Part shown: positions 53,290 through 62,250 of the stretch, in pieces
Position numbering within the stretch: position 1 is the stretch's first letter
Layout: every line of letters starts with the position of its first letter
DNA from: JBCDJG01 sp038748065
Lineage (GTDB): Bacteria; Pseudomonadota; Gammaproteobacteria; Pseudomonadales; Halieaceae
Direction: 5' to 3'
NCBI GenBank assembly: GCA_038748065.1
Contig: JBCDJG010000013.1
Span: 1 to 64,000 of the forward strand
Length of the DNA: 64,000 bases
Translations under genes and position numbers: made by a program
The notes under the pieces: generated by a model
Databases searched by the model: none
What the model was told of the DNA's origin: nothing
What the model saw: the letters and a program-made list of their open reading frames with translations, nothing else

Positions 53290-54978
53290 ATGCAGAGCAG
53301 CGTTCAACAACTTCTATCGGTCTTAGCCCTGTCTACGTTGGCTAGCCTTGTCCTGGCCGCAGATCACAATACCGATCACGACGCGCCGCAACGACCCAAC
53401 ATCCTGCTGATCATCACCGACGATATGGGCTACTCGGACCTTGGCAGTTTTGGCGGCGAGATTCCTACCCCGAACCTGGATGCTCTGGCGATGTCTGGCG
53501 TTCGCTTCAGCAACTTCCTGGTGCACCCTGCCTGTTCGCCCACGCGGGCCACGCTCTACACCGGCGTCGATCCCCATCTGGCTGGCGTGGGCAACATGTA
53601 CGAGGAACTCTCGCCCAACCAGAAGGGCCAGCCTGGCTACGAGGGTCATCTCAATGATCGGGTGGTCTCCGTGGCCACTTTGCTGCGCGACACCGGTTAC
53701 AGCACCTATCTCTCAGGTAAGTGGCATCTCGCCAACCAGCCCGAGCAAGGCGCAAAGAGCCAGGGTTTCCAGCGTTCTTTTGCGCTGAACAGCGGCGGTG
53801 CCAGCCACTTCGGCGATATGCGCCCGGCTTACCACCCCGATCCGGAAGGTAAAGCAGCCTACGTTGAAGACGATCAAACCCTCACTCAGCTGCCAGCGGA
53901 ATTCGAATACTCCACTAAGTATTATGCGGACAAACTATTAAGCTACCTGCGCGAAGATCAGTCCGGTAAGCCCTTTTTTGCGGTGCTGGCCTATACAGCC
54001 CCCCACTGGCCGCTTCAGGCACCTGACGAGGCGATAGCCAAATACAAGGGCCGCTACGATTCGGGCTACGACAAGCTGTACGCCGCGCGCAGGCAGCGGG
54101 TCGCAGAACTGGGCCTGATCCCCGCAGCTCCGGAGCCACCCAGGCCGCCGGCGGTGAAGCCATGGGCAGAGCTCGACTCGCCGCAGCAGCGTGAACAAGC
54201 CAGGGCCATGGAGATTTACGCCGCCATGATCGACGAAATTGATGTGCATACCGGTCGAGTGATCGATTATCTCCGCGCCGAGGGTGAACTGGACAATACC
54301 TTCATCGTGTTCATGTCCGATAATGGACCCGAGGGCCACGATCTCGACGAGACATGGCCCGGCGACCTGTTCCCGGCAATCCGCAAGGTCATTGATGAGC
54401 GCCACGACTTCAGCTTCGGCAACATGGGGCGCCCTAACTCCTATGTCTTTGTTGGCCACGGCTGGGCCATGGCCACCTCAGCGGGCCTGCGCATGTATAA
54501 GGCTTTCCCCAGCGAAGGTGGCACGCGAGTCACTGCGTTCGCGCGCTTCCCCCGCCTGATCGAGGCGGGCAGCGTTCATCACGAACCAGTGCCCGTGCGC
54601 GACATCGTGCCTACTTTTCTCGAGCTCGCGGAGATTGAACACCCGGGCAAGCGCTACCGGGACCGGGCCATTTACCCACTTCAGGGCCAATCGCTGCTGC
54701 CTCGCCTGCAGGACAGCGCTACCGCACGCGATGCCCTGTTATTAGGTACGGAACTCTTCGGCAAATACTCACTGCGGCACGGTGATTGGAAATTACTGGT
54801 CATGCCACCGCCCTACGCAAGCGGCAACTATGAGCTCTACAACATCCAGGCTGATCCCGGAGAGGCGAATGATCTGAGCCAGCAGGAAAGCGAGCGACTG
54901 GCGGCGATGATTAAACTGTGGGAGGCCTACGTGGCTGACAACGGCGTGATACTTCCGGACTGGGTCAGTGGCTACTAG
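53290..54978 (+). CDS. Arylsulfatase (type I, formylglycine)
   Basis: 562 residues. A hydrophobic N-terminus (LLSVLALSTLASLVLAA) is a signal peptide, so it is periplasmic. ITDDMGYSD (D44, D45, metal ligands) and C82-S-P-T-R86 form the C-x-P-x-R motif whose Cys is converted to formylglycine. SGKWHL and the later FMSDNGPEG and HG segments complete the family pattern. It hydrolyses a sulfate ester. No formylglycine-generating enzyme gene is in the window. GGAGG lies just before the ATG. Confidence 0.93.
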   Translation: MQSSVQQLLSVLALSTLASLVLAADHNTDHDAPQRPNILLIITDDMGYSDLGSFGGEIPTPNLDALAMSGVRFSNFLVHPACSPTRATLYTGVDPHLAGVGNMYEELSPNQKGQPGYEGHLNDRVVSVATLLRDTGYSTYLSGKWHLANQPEQGAKSQGFQRSFALNSGGASHFGDMRPAYHPDPEGKAAYVEDDQTLTQLPAEFEYSTKYYADKLLSYLREDQSGKPFFAVLAYTAPHWPLQAPDEAIAKYKGRYDSGYDKLYAARRQRVAELGLIPAAPEPPRPPAVKPWAELDSPQQREQARAMEIYAAMIDEIDVHTGRVIDYLRAEGELDNTFIVFMSDNGPEGHDLDETWPGDLFPAIRKVIDERHDFSFGNMGRPNSYVFVGHGWAMATSAGLRMYKAFPSEGGTRVTAFARFPRLIEAGSVHHEPVPVRDIVPTFLELAEIEHPGKRYRDRAIYPLQGQSLLPRLQDSATARDALLLGTELFGKYSLRHGDWKLLVMPPPYASGNYELYNIQADPGEANDLSQQESERLAAMIKLWEAYVADNGVILPDWVSGY

Positions 54979-54987
54979 CGGCTACCG

Positions 54988-56142
54988 TTAGGTAACCGAA
55001 TGCGTCTGACGCAGACGATGCTGGGCAATCAGGCCCGGCAGCACCAGTATCGACGCCAGTAAGAACATCGCGATTGCGGCGCCGTTAACCAGGTCGTAGC
55101 CACCTGATTCCAGCAGCTGAGCGGCGATGTAGGGTCCGAGCGCAAAGCCAAGCATTTGCATCGATACGCCATGGGTAGTCATTCGGCCTCGTAAATCAAA
55201 GTCCGAGAGAATAGCCATAAGGTAAGGCACGCATAGGTTCCAGAGGTAGTTGAAGACACACACCGCTACCCAGAACCCTAACGCGCCAACCTCACCAATC
55301 AACATAAAAACACTGACCGCGCCGCCCAGTATGCCGACCTGCAAAGGCTTTAAGCGCCCCAGGCGCATCTCCAACACTACAACGGAGAAGGCACCGGCTA
55401 TGCCGAGGAACTGCGATATCGTGAGCGCATTGGCAACCGATTGTTCGCCCATGCCCGCCTCGATACCGATCAGGAAGAGGTACGCCCAGACGAGGCCAAT
55501 AGCCGTGTTGTAGACCAGCATCGCGGCGAGGGCGATGAGCTTGATACCGCCGTGGTAGTTGGCCTCGGGCAAATGATCGAGCGCCACCGCCTCGCTGGAG
55601 TTTGGCAGTGCCGGAACGAACAACAGGCCCGACGCGCAGAATATACCGAAAACCGCGAGAATCCCGTTCATCCCGATCAGCTGGTAGCCCTGAGGCATCA
55701 ACCACAGACCAAACGCGCCCCAGATCAGCACCCAGGTGACGAGGTAGCCGAAGTTGCGGTCCGCCCGCTCGGTCAGGCCCATCATCATAAAGGTCAGGGA
55801 GATCAATCCGCCCGAGCCGATGCCGGTGATAAAACGCAGCAGGCCAAGGGTGCCAAAGTCGGTCTGGCCGAGGGAAGCAAAGTTACCCACAGCGGAGATC
55901 GCGCAGCAAAAGTAAAGGAAAGGCCTCCAGGGAATGCGTTGCGCAACCAGGCTCAACAAAAAGCATGTACCGGCAACGCCAAAGATCTCATAGGACGCGA
56001 TAAGGCCTGCTTCCTGCTCGGTAAAGCCAAGGTATTCAACGAGACCCTGTACATAGCCCGGCTGGAGAATAAAGACACAGGGCCCGACGACCGCCAGATA
56101 AACGATGGAAATAATCGACCGGCGGGAATTAATGTCTGTCAT
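54988..56142 (-). CDS. MFS transporter
   Basis: 384 residues with about 12 hydrophobic segments. GLLRFITGIGSGGLISLTFMMMGLTERADRNFGY between helices is typical of the major facilitator superfamily. It moves an unknown small molecule across the inner membrane. It is convergent with the arylsulfatase (9-base gap). The FAH gene lies upstream on the same strand, 51 bases away; the two are likely co-transcribed. Confidence 0.9.
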   Translation of the reverse strand: MTDINSRRSIISIVYLAVVGPCVFILQPGYVQGLVEYLGFTEQEAGLIASYEIFGVAGTCFLLSLVAQRIPWRPFLYFCCAISAVGNFASLGQTDFGTLGLLRFITGIGSGGLISLTFMMMGLTERADRNFGYLVTWVLIWGAFGLWLMPQGYQLIGMNGILAVFGIFCASGLLFVPALPNSSEAVALDHLPEANYHGGIKLIALAAMLVYNTAIGLVWAYLFLIGIEAGMGEQSVANALTISQFLGIAGAFSVVVLEMRLGRLKPLQVGILGGAVSVFMLIGEVGALGFWVAVCVFNYLWNLCVPYLMAILSDFDLRGRMTTHGVSMQMLGFALGPYIAAQLLESGGYDLVNGAAIAMFLLASILVLPGLIAQHRLRQTHSVT

Positions 56143-56193
56143 GTACGGATCTCGAAGCGCTTATTATCGCCCTTACAGTATCGGGTATTTGAA

Positions 56194-57078
56194 CTACTCG
56201 TCCAGCTTGGATTCGTAGTGCTTGGCACCCTGCCCTTTGGCCGCACGCTTACCTCGATGCTCCCAGTCGCCGCCCATGGCGGTGGAGATGACTTCCTCGG
56301 ACTCGGTGGGCTGGGCACCAACATCCTCGCGAATCGGCGTTGGCCCCTCAACAATCCGGTTGGTCAGGCGTCCCAAGCCCTCGACCTCCACCTCGCAGAC
56401 ATCGCCCGGCTGCACCGGCCGGCTGTTTGCAGGCGTTCCGGAAAGCAGAATGTCCCCGGGAACCAGCGTTATCGTCCTGGCAATGTCTGCGACCAGGTAG
56501 TGCATATCCCATTCCATGTTAGCGGTGGTGTCTTCTTGCACGACCTTACCGTTAACGTAGGTGCGAATCAGCTTGTCACGGAAGTCCCAGCCGGTTACCA
56601 GGCCAGGGCCCACGGGGCAAAGCGTGTCCGAGCCCTTAACGCGGAGCATGGAACCCGCATCCGTATCGCGGAAGTCGTGCAAGCCGTAGTCATTGGCAAC
56701 CGAGTAGCCCGCGATGTAATCCCCCGCCTCATCAGGTGCAATATTGCGGCAGTGCTTACCGATCACGATGGCAATCTCTCCCTCGTAGTTCAGCCACTTG
56801 CAGCGCACCGGGCGCACAATGTCGCCGCCGTGTGTATTGAGTGCCGTCAGCGGCTTGTGAAAGTAAGTGGGCGCTGACGGCAGCTTGGTCATGAACTCGT
56901 CCACCCGGCTATGATAGTTCAGGTGCACGCAGACGATCTTGGTGGGCTCAACCGGCGCTAAGTGTACGGCCTCATCGACGGCGATGGATCGTCCGTCGCG
57001 CGTATGCAGGGTGTCGCCATCCCGCTCAGTGAGAATCGGGTAGCCGTCCAAGAGAATTTTGCGATATTCCTTCAGCAT
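56194..57078 (-). CDS. Fumarylacetoacetate hydrolase (FAH) family protein
   Basis: 294 residues. Segments YEGEIAIVIGKHCRNI, ANDYGLHDFRD, KGSDTLCPVGPGLV and LLSGTPANSRPVQPGDVCEVEVEGLG match the FAH/HpcE fold, which hydrolyses acylpyruvates or isomerises dienedioates after extradiol cleavage. GGAGG lies 8 bases upstream of the ATG. A 35-residue C-terminal tail, rich in Lys/Glu, exceeds the family core. It is divergent from the decarboxylase-like gene over regulon motif copy 2. Confidence 0.9.
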   Translation of the reverse strand: MLKEYRKILLDGYPILTERDGDTLHTRDGRSIAVDEAVHLAPVEPTKIVCVHLNYHSRVDEFMTKLPSAPTYFHKPLTALNTHGGDIVRPVRCKWLNYEGEIAIVIGKHCRNIAPDEAGDYIAGYSVANDYGLHDFRDTDAGSMLRVKGSDTLCPVGPGLVTGWDFRDKLIRTYVNGKVVQEDTTANMEWDMHYLVADIARTITLVPGDILLSGTPANSRPVQPGDVCEVEVEGLGRLTNRIVEGPTPIREDVGAQPTESEEVISTAMGGDWEHRGKRAAKGQGAKHYESKLDE

Positions 57079-57154
57079 GTCGCGTGCCTCCTAAAATAGT
57101 TTGGGGGGTGTTGTGCAGTAGGCGCCTATTATGCCCGTATCGCCGCGCGGACCA

Positions 57155-57173
57155 ATTTAGCAGATGCGGACAA
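57155..57173 (+). promoter_or_regulatory. Regulon motif, copy 2 (TTAGCAGATGCGGACA)
   Basis: Sits in the divergent promoter between the FAH gene (77 bases away) and the decarboxylase-like gene (94 bases away). Identical over 19 bases to copy 1 at 50604-50622. It could control both genes. Confidence 0.72.
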
Positions 57174-57266
57174 TCGGCCCATCGCCTCTGGCAAAGCCTG
57201 CCCAATCGCGAGACATTAGGCCCGCGCAAAACGCTTTGCCCCGCAACTGAACAACGGACAAGTTAC

Positions 57267-58070
57267 ATGGCTAATTTCTACTATCCTCGCACGCCCACCG
57301 GTAAAGCAGGGATCCTACCACCTGTTCCCTGGCACTACTCAGGCGAGCTGATCACGCTGGAATACCGAACGGACGTTGACGCTGTGCGCGCGCTGCTACC
57401 CGATGATCTTGAACTGGCGGACGATGACCCGGGCGCGGTTGCCGCCATCTGGGCTGACTGGCAGAGCTGCTCGGATGATTTCAACGAGGTACTCGACCCC
57501 GTTCGCGGTCAGTACAAGGAAATGTTCATCGTGGTGCGATGCAAGTACCAGGGCAAGACCTATTCACGTTGCGTGTTCATCTGGGTTGATAAGGAATTCG
57601 CAGTCATCCGTGGACAGCATCAGGGCTACCCGAAAAAGCTTGGCACGATACAGATGAGCAGGCCTGTGTACGTCGGAAAGGCAGGGCCCAGGCTGGAGAC
57701 GGGGGGCGTGTTCGGCGCGACGCTGGCTGCCTTTGATCGACGTCTTGCCGATGCTCGATTCACTATACAGGAAGAGGCCACAAGCCCAGGCTTCGTCAAT
57801 GGGCACCCCATGGTGCATCATCGCTGGTATCCCGCCATTGAAACCAACGGCGATGACAGCCTGACAGAGGTGGTCACAATGAGTTCCTTTGACGCGGAAC
57901 TTGGCCGCTGCTTCAAGGGCGATTTCGATCTGAGCTTTTATGACTCCCCGGTGGAAGAATTGCTCTCAATCCAGCCCAAAGAACTGATCGCTGGCTACTG
58001 GCACGAGGTCGGTGTGTCGTGGAAGGCGGGTACAACCTTGTCACGCCGGTCGATGCCTGACCTGGGCTAA
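57267..58070 (+). CDS. Acetoacetate-decarboxylase-like protein
   Basis: 267 residues. Y-P-K-K-L-G (K123, K124) matches the adjacent Lys pair (K115, K116 in clostridial acetoacetate decarboxylase) that forms the Schiff base. The flanking QGYPKK and FIVVRCKYQGKTYSRCVFIW support this. ADC-fold proteins can also be non-decarboxylating aldolase- or hydratase-like enzymes; a true decarboxylase is not certain. ATG 57267 follows the CGGACAAGTTAC segment. It is divergent from the FAH gene over regulon motif copy 2. Confidence 0.85.
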   Translation: MANFYYPRTPTGKAGILPPVPWHYSGELITLEYRTDVDAVRALLPDDLELADDDPGAVAAIWADWQSCSDDFNEVLDPVRGQYKEMFIVVRCKYQGKTYSRCVFIWVDKEFAVIRGQHQGYPKKLGTIQMSRPVYVGKAGPRLETGGVFGATLAAFDRRLADARFTIQEEATSPGFVNGHPMVHHRWYPAIETNGDDSLTEVVTMSSFDAELGRCFKGDFDLSFYDSPVEELLSIQPKELIAGYWHEVGVSWKAGTTLSRRSMPDLG

Positions 58071-58118
58071 TTCATCACCGGGTAATCACCGCAGGTGGCG
58101 CTAGCCAGTCATACACGT

Positions 58119-58140
58119 CATCCCCGTCCACGCGGGGATG
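58119..58140. repeat. Single CRISPR-repeat-like hairpin
   Basis: CATCCCCG, loop TCCACG, CGGGGATG: a perfect 8-base dyad. Sequence and size recall type I-E CRISPR repeats but it occurs once with no spacer array. It sits between convergent genes and may act as a terminator hairpin. Confidence 0.45.
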
Positions 58141-58145
58141 GAGCC

Positions 58146-59606
58146 CTAGCGGCAGGACCCCTCCAGTATTTGCAGCGTTTTCAGATCGGAATGAAACTCC
58201 AGGGCGTAGTGCCCGCCCTCGCGTCCCAAACCGCTTGCCCCGATACCGCCGAAGGGCGCCGTCAGATCGCGTACAAGGAAGGTATTTACCCAGACCGTAC
58301 CTGCTCTTATCTGGCGACCGACACGCTCTGCACGCTCCGCGTTGCCCGTGTAGACGATACCGGACAGCCCATATATCGTTGAGTTCGCCAAAGCCACGCC
58401 CTCTTCTTCAGAGCTGAAAGTCTGGAAGGTTAAGACCGGGCCAAAAATCTCACTCTGTACGACCTCGGCGTCATTGCTCCTCGGCAAGATGAGCGTTGGC
58501 TCATACCACAGACAGCCCTCCCGGTGTATCTGACCGCCGCGAACGATGGTGTCACCGGCCTCCCGCGCCCGCTGTACAAAGCCATCCACACGCTCCAGAT
58601 GGACGGGGTGGATCATAGGTGAGATCGTGGTATTCGCCTCGCGGCTGTCACCCAATACATGCTGATCGGTGTAGGCGTGAAAGCGCTCGAGAAACTCATC
58701 CTTCACGCTGTCTTCGACAATGAGACGAGTACCGGCCATACACACCTGCCCACTGTCGTCGAACTGCCCCGCCGCTTTCTTCGCCGCCGCATCGATATCC
58801 GCGTCTGCAAAAACTAGCAGACAGGACTTCCCGCCCAACTCCGCAGTGAAAGGTACGATATTTTCGGCCGCCGCAGTGCCAATACGTCTGGCCGTGGGCA
58901 CGGACCCCGTGAAAGAGATGCGTTTTACGCGAGGGTCGGCAACCAGGGCCGCACCGACCTCGCTGCCGAGACCCTGCACGATATTGAATACGCCCGGCGG
59001 AAAACCCGCTTCATCTATCAGATCAGCCAAGATAGAGGCGGACAGTGGTGACCATTCTGCAGGCTTGAGGATGACGGTATTACCTGACGCAAGTGCCGGT
59101 GAGCACTTCCAGGTCGACAGCATGAACGGCGCATTCCAGGGCGTAATGATCACTGCCGGCCCGGCCGGCATGCGAATGACGCGATTCGCCGTGCCCTTGG
59201 AGGACCAGACACGCTCCTCGTGCTCTATGGCCAGGTCGGCATAGTTGCGGAAATTCTCCGCCCCACGAGGTACCAGGCGCAAACGGAGACTCTCCTCGAG
59301 CATCGCCATGTCCATGCATTCCACGCGGGCAAGTTCTTCCTTGTTTGCGTCTATGAGATCGGCAAGCCGGTGCATGACCGCGCCCCGCGCCGCCGGGCTC
59401 ATCGCAGCCCAGGCTGGAAAGGCCTCCGTGGCGGCAGTGACCGCCGCGTCGGCCGTAGCTTCGTCGCCCCGGGCGATATCGCCAATGTGCAGGTTCCAAT
59501 CAAGCGGAGAGCGGTTATCAAAGGTCGCCGCAGAGCTTACTCGCTGGCCACCAATGTAGTGGTCGCCGGATACGCTGACCCCGGCAACCTCGAATCGATC
59601 TGTCAT
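58146..59606 (-). CDS. Aldehyde dehydrogenase
   Basis: 486 residues. VIITPWNAPFMLSTWKCSPALASGNTVILKPAEW is the Rossmann region, AELGGKSCLLVF holds the catalytic Glu and SGQVCMAGTRLIV the Cys. The family includes gamma-glutamyl-aminobutyraldehyde and hydroxymuconic semialdehyde dehydrogenases; the substrate here is open. It is 30 bases below the glutamine-synthetase-like gene on the same strand, last of the P450-GS-ALDH operon. Confidence 0.9.
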   Translation of the reverse strand: MTDRFEVAGVSVSGDHYIGGQRVSSAATFDNRSPLDWNLHIGDIARGDEATADAAVTAATEAFPAWAAMSPAARGAVMHRLADLIDANKEELARVECMDMAMLEESLRLRLVPRGAENFRNYADLAIEHEERVWSSKGTANRVIRMPAGPAVIITPWNAPFMLSTWKCSPALASGNTVILKPAEWSPLSASILADLIDEAGFPPGVFNIVQGLGSEVGAALVADPRVKRISFTGSVPTARRIGTAAAENIVPFTAELGGKSCLLVFADADIDAAAKKAAGQFDDSGQVCMAGTRLIVEDSVKDEFLERFHAYTDQHVLGDSREANTTISPMIHPVHLERVDGFVQRAREAGDTIVRGGQIHREGCLWYEPTLILPRSNDAEVVQSEIFGPVLTFQTFSSEEEGVALANSTIYGLSGIVYTGNAERAERVGRQIRAGTVWVNTFLVRDLTAPFGGIGASGLGREGGHYALEFHSDLKTLQILEGSCR

Positions 59607-59636
59607 TGCGTTTAACCTTTTTCGGTGCTGATGCCG

Positions 59637-60950
59637 TTAAATAAAGGGGGCGTAGTAGTCGAAGACTTCGGCCTCACTCAGGCCATCCACCTCGTTGATC
59701 TCTGCGCGCTTGATAGCGATATAGTTTTCAACCAGTAACCGACCAACGGCGTCGACCAGCTCCGTGTCCTGCTCCAGCGCATCGAGCGATGCGCCAAGAT
59801 TCTCAGCGAGACCGCGGGTGGTGCTGACAACTTCGAAACCGTCGGCTTTCTCCGGCGGCGGCAACTCATAGCCTTTTGTATAGCCGAGCCGAGCAGCCTG
59901 CAGCAGGCCTGTGGCTGCCACGTAAGGGCTTGCTGCACAATCGCCAACCCGGTGCTCGATACGCGACGCAGAACCCGTTTCGCCGGAGATTCGTACCGCT
60001 ACGGCACGGTGGTCGAAACCCCAGTTTGCCCAGTAGCCACACATCTGCGCGGGCTTGAGTCGATCATAGCTATTCACGGTGGGCGCGACCAAGCCGCCGA
60101 GTCCCTCATGATGCTGCAGCAGGCCAGCGATACAGCCGCCGACCAGTTCGGAGAGCGCACCTTCCTGCGTGCCACCATCCATCGCGTTTTTACCCGCGGC
60201 ATCACCAAAACTGAGATTCATGTGCAGGCCGCTACCACCGCGATCAGCAATGGGCTTCGGCATAAAGCTGAGCAGGTAACCGCGCTTGTAGAGCAGCTCC
60301 CTGGCCATCGTGCGGAACAGAAAAATGTCATCGCAGGCCTTCAACGCATCTGCGTACTCCAGGGTGAGTTCAAACTGTGACGCGTCATACTCAGCGTTGA
60401 ACGACTCAACGGGCAGACCACATTTGAAGGCCATCTCCCAGATATCGTCAATCAGCCCGGCGGGATCAGTGAACGGGCCGGTGCCATACACAAAACCGCC
60501 CGGCGCGTCGTAGGGCACCCATGCGCCCTTATCATCGCGCTCAAAAATATAGGCTTCACCCTCAAAACCAATCTTCGGGTTCAATCCGAGCTCCTGCCAT
60601 TGTGCAATGGCGCGCTTCAGGGCAGAGCGGCCACAGAGGCCTGAGGGTTCCCCCCCGGATTCGAGCGATGCCAGGGCGATCCGGGTATTGGGCTCCCAGC
60701 CAGGGCGCAAGTCCTCAGGGTCAAACATGGCCTCCAGGTCGGGCAGGCCTTCGGACACGCCAGACCCCGGTGCATCGATCAGGTCACGCTGGTAGGTCAC
60801 GGCATAGGCGCCGACGCAAAGTCGCACGACGCCTGATTTGGCGAAGTCGAGGGGCACGTATTTGCCGCGGGCCAGGTTCAGTTGGTCTGCGAATAACACG
60901 CGTACGCGATTAAAGGCTGCGTCGCCAAGGTTCGATGTATCGGCAGGCAT
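59637..60950 (-). CDS. Glutamine-synthetase-like gamma-glutamyl-amine ligase
   Basis: 437 residues. GFEGEAYIF (metal-binding Glu), ESFNAEYDASQFE, GGSGLHMNLSF, NSYDRLKP and an RISGETGSASRIEHRVGD segment are the glutamine synthetase core. It is a degradative-type paralogue, not the housekeeping GlnA, being close in size to PuuA and IpuC. It sits 6 bases below a P450 and 30 above an aldehyde dehydrogenase. Inferred role: ATP-dependent gamma-glutamylation of an amine intermediate, as known for putrescine, isopropylamine and aniline pathways. Confidence 0.88.
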   Translation of the reverse strand: MPADTSNLGDAAFNRVRVLFADQLNLARGKYVPLDFAKSGVVRLCVGAYAVTYQRDLIDAPGSGVSEGLPDLEAMFDPEDLRPGWEPNTRIALASLESGGEPSGLCGRSALKRAIAQWQELGLNPKIGFEGEAYIFERDDKGAWVPYDAPGGFVYGTGPFTDPAGLIDDIWEMAFKCGLPVESFNAEYDASQFELTLEYADALKACDDIFLFRTMARELLYKRGYLLSFMPKPIADRGGSGLHMNLSFGDAAGKNAMDGGTQEGALSELVGGCIAGLLQHHEGLGGLVAPTVNSYDRLKPAQMCGYWANWGFDHRAVAVRISGETGSASRIEHRVGDCAASPYVAATGLLQAARLGYTKGYELPPPEKADGFEVVSTTRGLAENLGASLDALEQDTELVDAVGRLLVENYIAIKRAEINEVDGLSEAEVFDYYAPFI

Positions 60951-60956
60951 CTTCAG

Positions 60957-62234
60957 CTACCTCGCTGTCATGTGCACAGGGAGACGCTTGATCCCCAGGA
61001 TAAAATTGGAGCGCAAGTAGTCGTGCTGCGCTGACTGTTCTATGGTCGCGACCCGGCGTGCCATCTCTTCCAGCACGACGCGTACCTCCAGCTTCGCCAG
61101 GAACATACCGAGGCAAACGTGTGGCCCGCCCTGCCCGAAGGACATGAAACGGTTGGGCTTACGCTCGACATCGATCGTATAAGGCGAGTCGAACATTTCC
61201 TCATCGCGATTCGCAGAGACAAACCAGAGCACAACCTTGTCGCCCTCTTTGATCTGCTTGCCGCCGTACTCGAAATCCCGGGTTGCAGTTCGCCTGAAGT
61301 GCGAGGTCGGCGAGGCCCATCGTATCAGTTCATCAGTGGCGGTTTGCACGTAGGCCTGGTCGGCCTCACGAAACTTCTCCAGCAAGCCAGCCTGGTTCGC
61401 CAGTGCGTGCAGGGACGCTGCAATACTGAAGCGCGTGGTATCGTTGCCAGCAGCTACGGCAAGACAGAAAAAGTTCCGGAACTCGTCGTCGCTCATGACC
61501 TTGCCCGCCTGCGTGGGTTCGGTGATCAGATTGAGAACGCCCACCTGCTCACCGGAGCGGATGCGATCGAGCAAACCATTGGCATAGTCGAATAACTCTA
61601 TCGCCGCGGGTGAGCGAAATGGCAGCAGCCGGTATTCCTCGGTGTCCACCTTATCGACCACGTGATCGGTGTAATCGGGGTCCGCGTTTGAGATCAGGGC
61701 ATCACCTTTCTCAACCAGCCAGCCGGTGTCCTCTTCAGGTACGCCGAGAATCTGGCCGAGCATTCGCATGGGCAGCTGTCGAGCAATCTCGTAGGTAGCA
61801 TCCAGATCCCCAAGATCGAGACAGCGATCGATAAGCTCGCCCGTGATGCTGCGGATTCGATCCTCGAACTGCGCGACATTGTTGCGCGAGAAGGCCTGGT
61901 TGAGCAGCATCCGAAAGTAGGTATGGTCAGGCGGGTCTGTTTCCTGGAAGGTCTTGCGCGCCTCATACTCCTCTTCGCTCTGGTCCTCTATGCGGATACC
62001 CCGCGCCGAGCTCAGCGTGGCGGGATCCTTGTTCAGATTGCGAATGTCCTCGTGCCGCGTGATCGACCAGAAGCCGCGGCCACCGCTTTCTTGACACCAG
62101 GCTATTGGGTCTTCCTTGCGCATCCTGGCGAAAGTAGCGAAGGGCGCGCCCTGGCTGAAGGCATCCTGAGAGGACAGGTCTACATAGGGGTCCTCTGACG
62201 TGGAAAATGGATATTGCCAGTTACCGGCTTGCAT
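60957..62234 (-). CDS. Cytochrome P450
   Basis: 425 residues. Heme loop FGQGGPHVCLG with the axial Cys374; I-helix AAGNDTTR; K-helix ELIRW; RFMSFGQGG before the Cys. The loop has one extra Gly, as in sterol/terpenoid P450s of the CYP124/125 kind. The neighbourhood resembles those or the linalool type, but the exact family is unassigned. It needs a ferredoxin and reductase; none is adjacent. GGGGA precedes the ATG at about 8 bases. First gene of the P450-GS-ALDH operon. Confidence 0.93.
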   Translation of the reverse strand: MQAGNWQYPFSTSEDPYVDLSSQDAFSQGAPFATFARMRKEDPIAWCQESGGRGFWSITRHEDIRNLNKDPATLSSARGIRIEDQSEEEYEARKTFQETDPPDHTYFRMLLNQAFSRNNVAQFEDRIRSITGELIDRCLDLGDLDATYEIARQLPMRMLGQILGVPEEDTGWLVEKGDALISNADPDYTDHVVDKVDTEEYRLLPFRSPAAIELFDYANGLLDRIRSGEQVGVLNLITEPTQAGKVMSDDEFRNFFCLAVAAGNDTTRFSIAASLHALANQAGLLEKFREADQAYVQTATDELIRWASPTSHFRRTATRDFEYGGKQIKEGDKVVLWFVSANRDEEMFDSPYTIDVERKPNRFMSFGQGGPHVCLGMFLAKLEVRVVLEEMARRVATIEQSAQHDYLRSNFILGIKRLPVHMTAR

Positions 62235-62250
62235 AGTCGTTCCCCAACTC

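Noticed and set aside
55441..56877. Large plus-strand frame across the MFS and FAH genes
   Set aside because: It is the antisense of two genes with clear family motifs and gives a low-complexity product with no recognisable domain.
58119..58140. CRISPR array
   Set aside because: Only a single repeat-like hairpin, no spacers and no cas genes.
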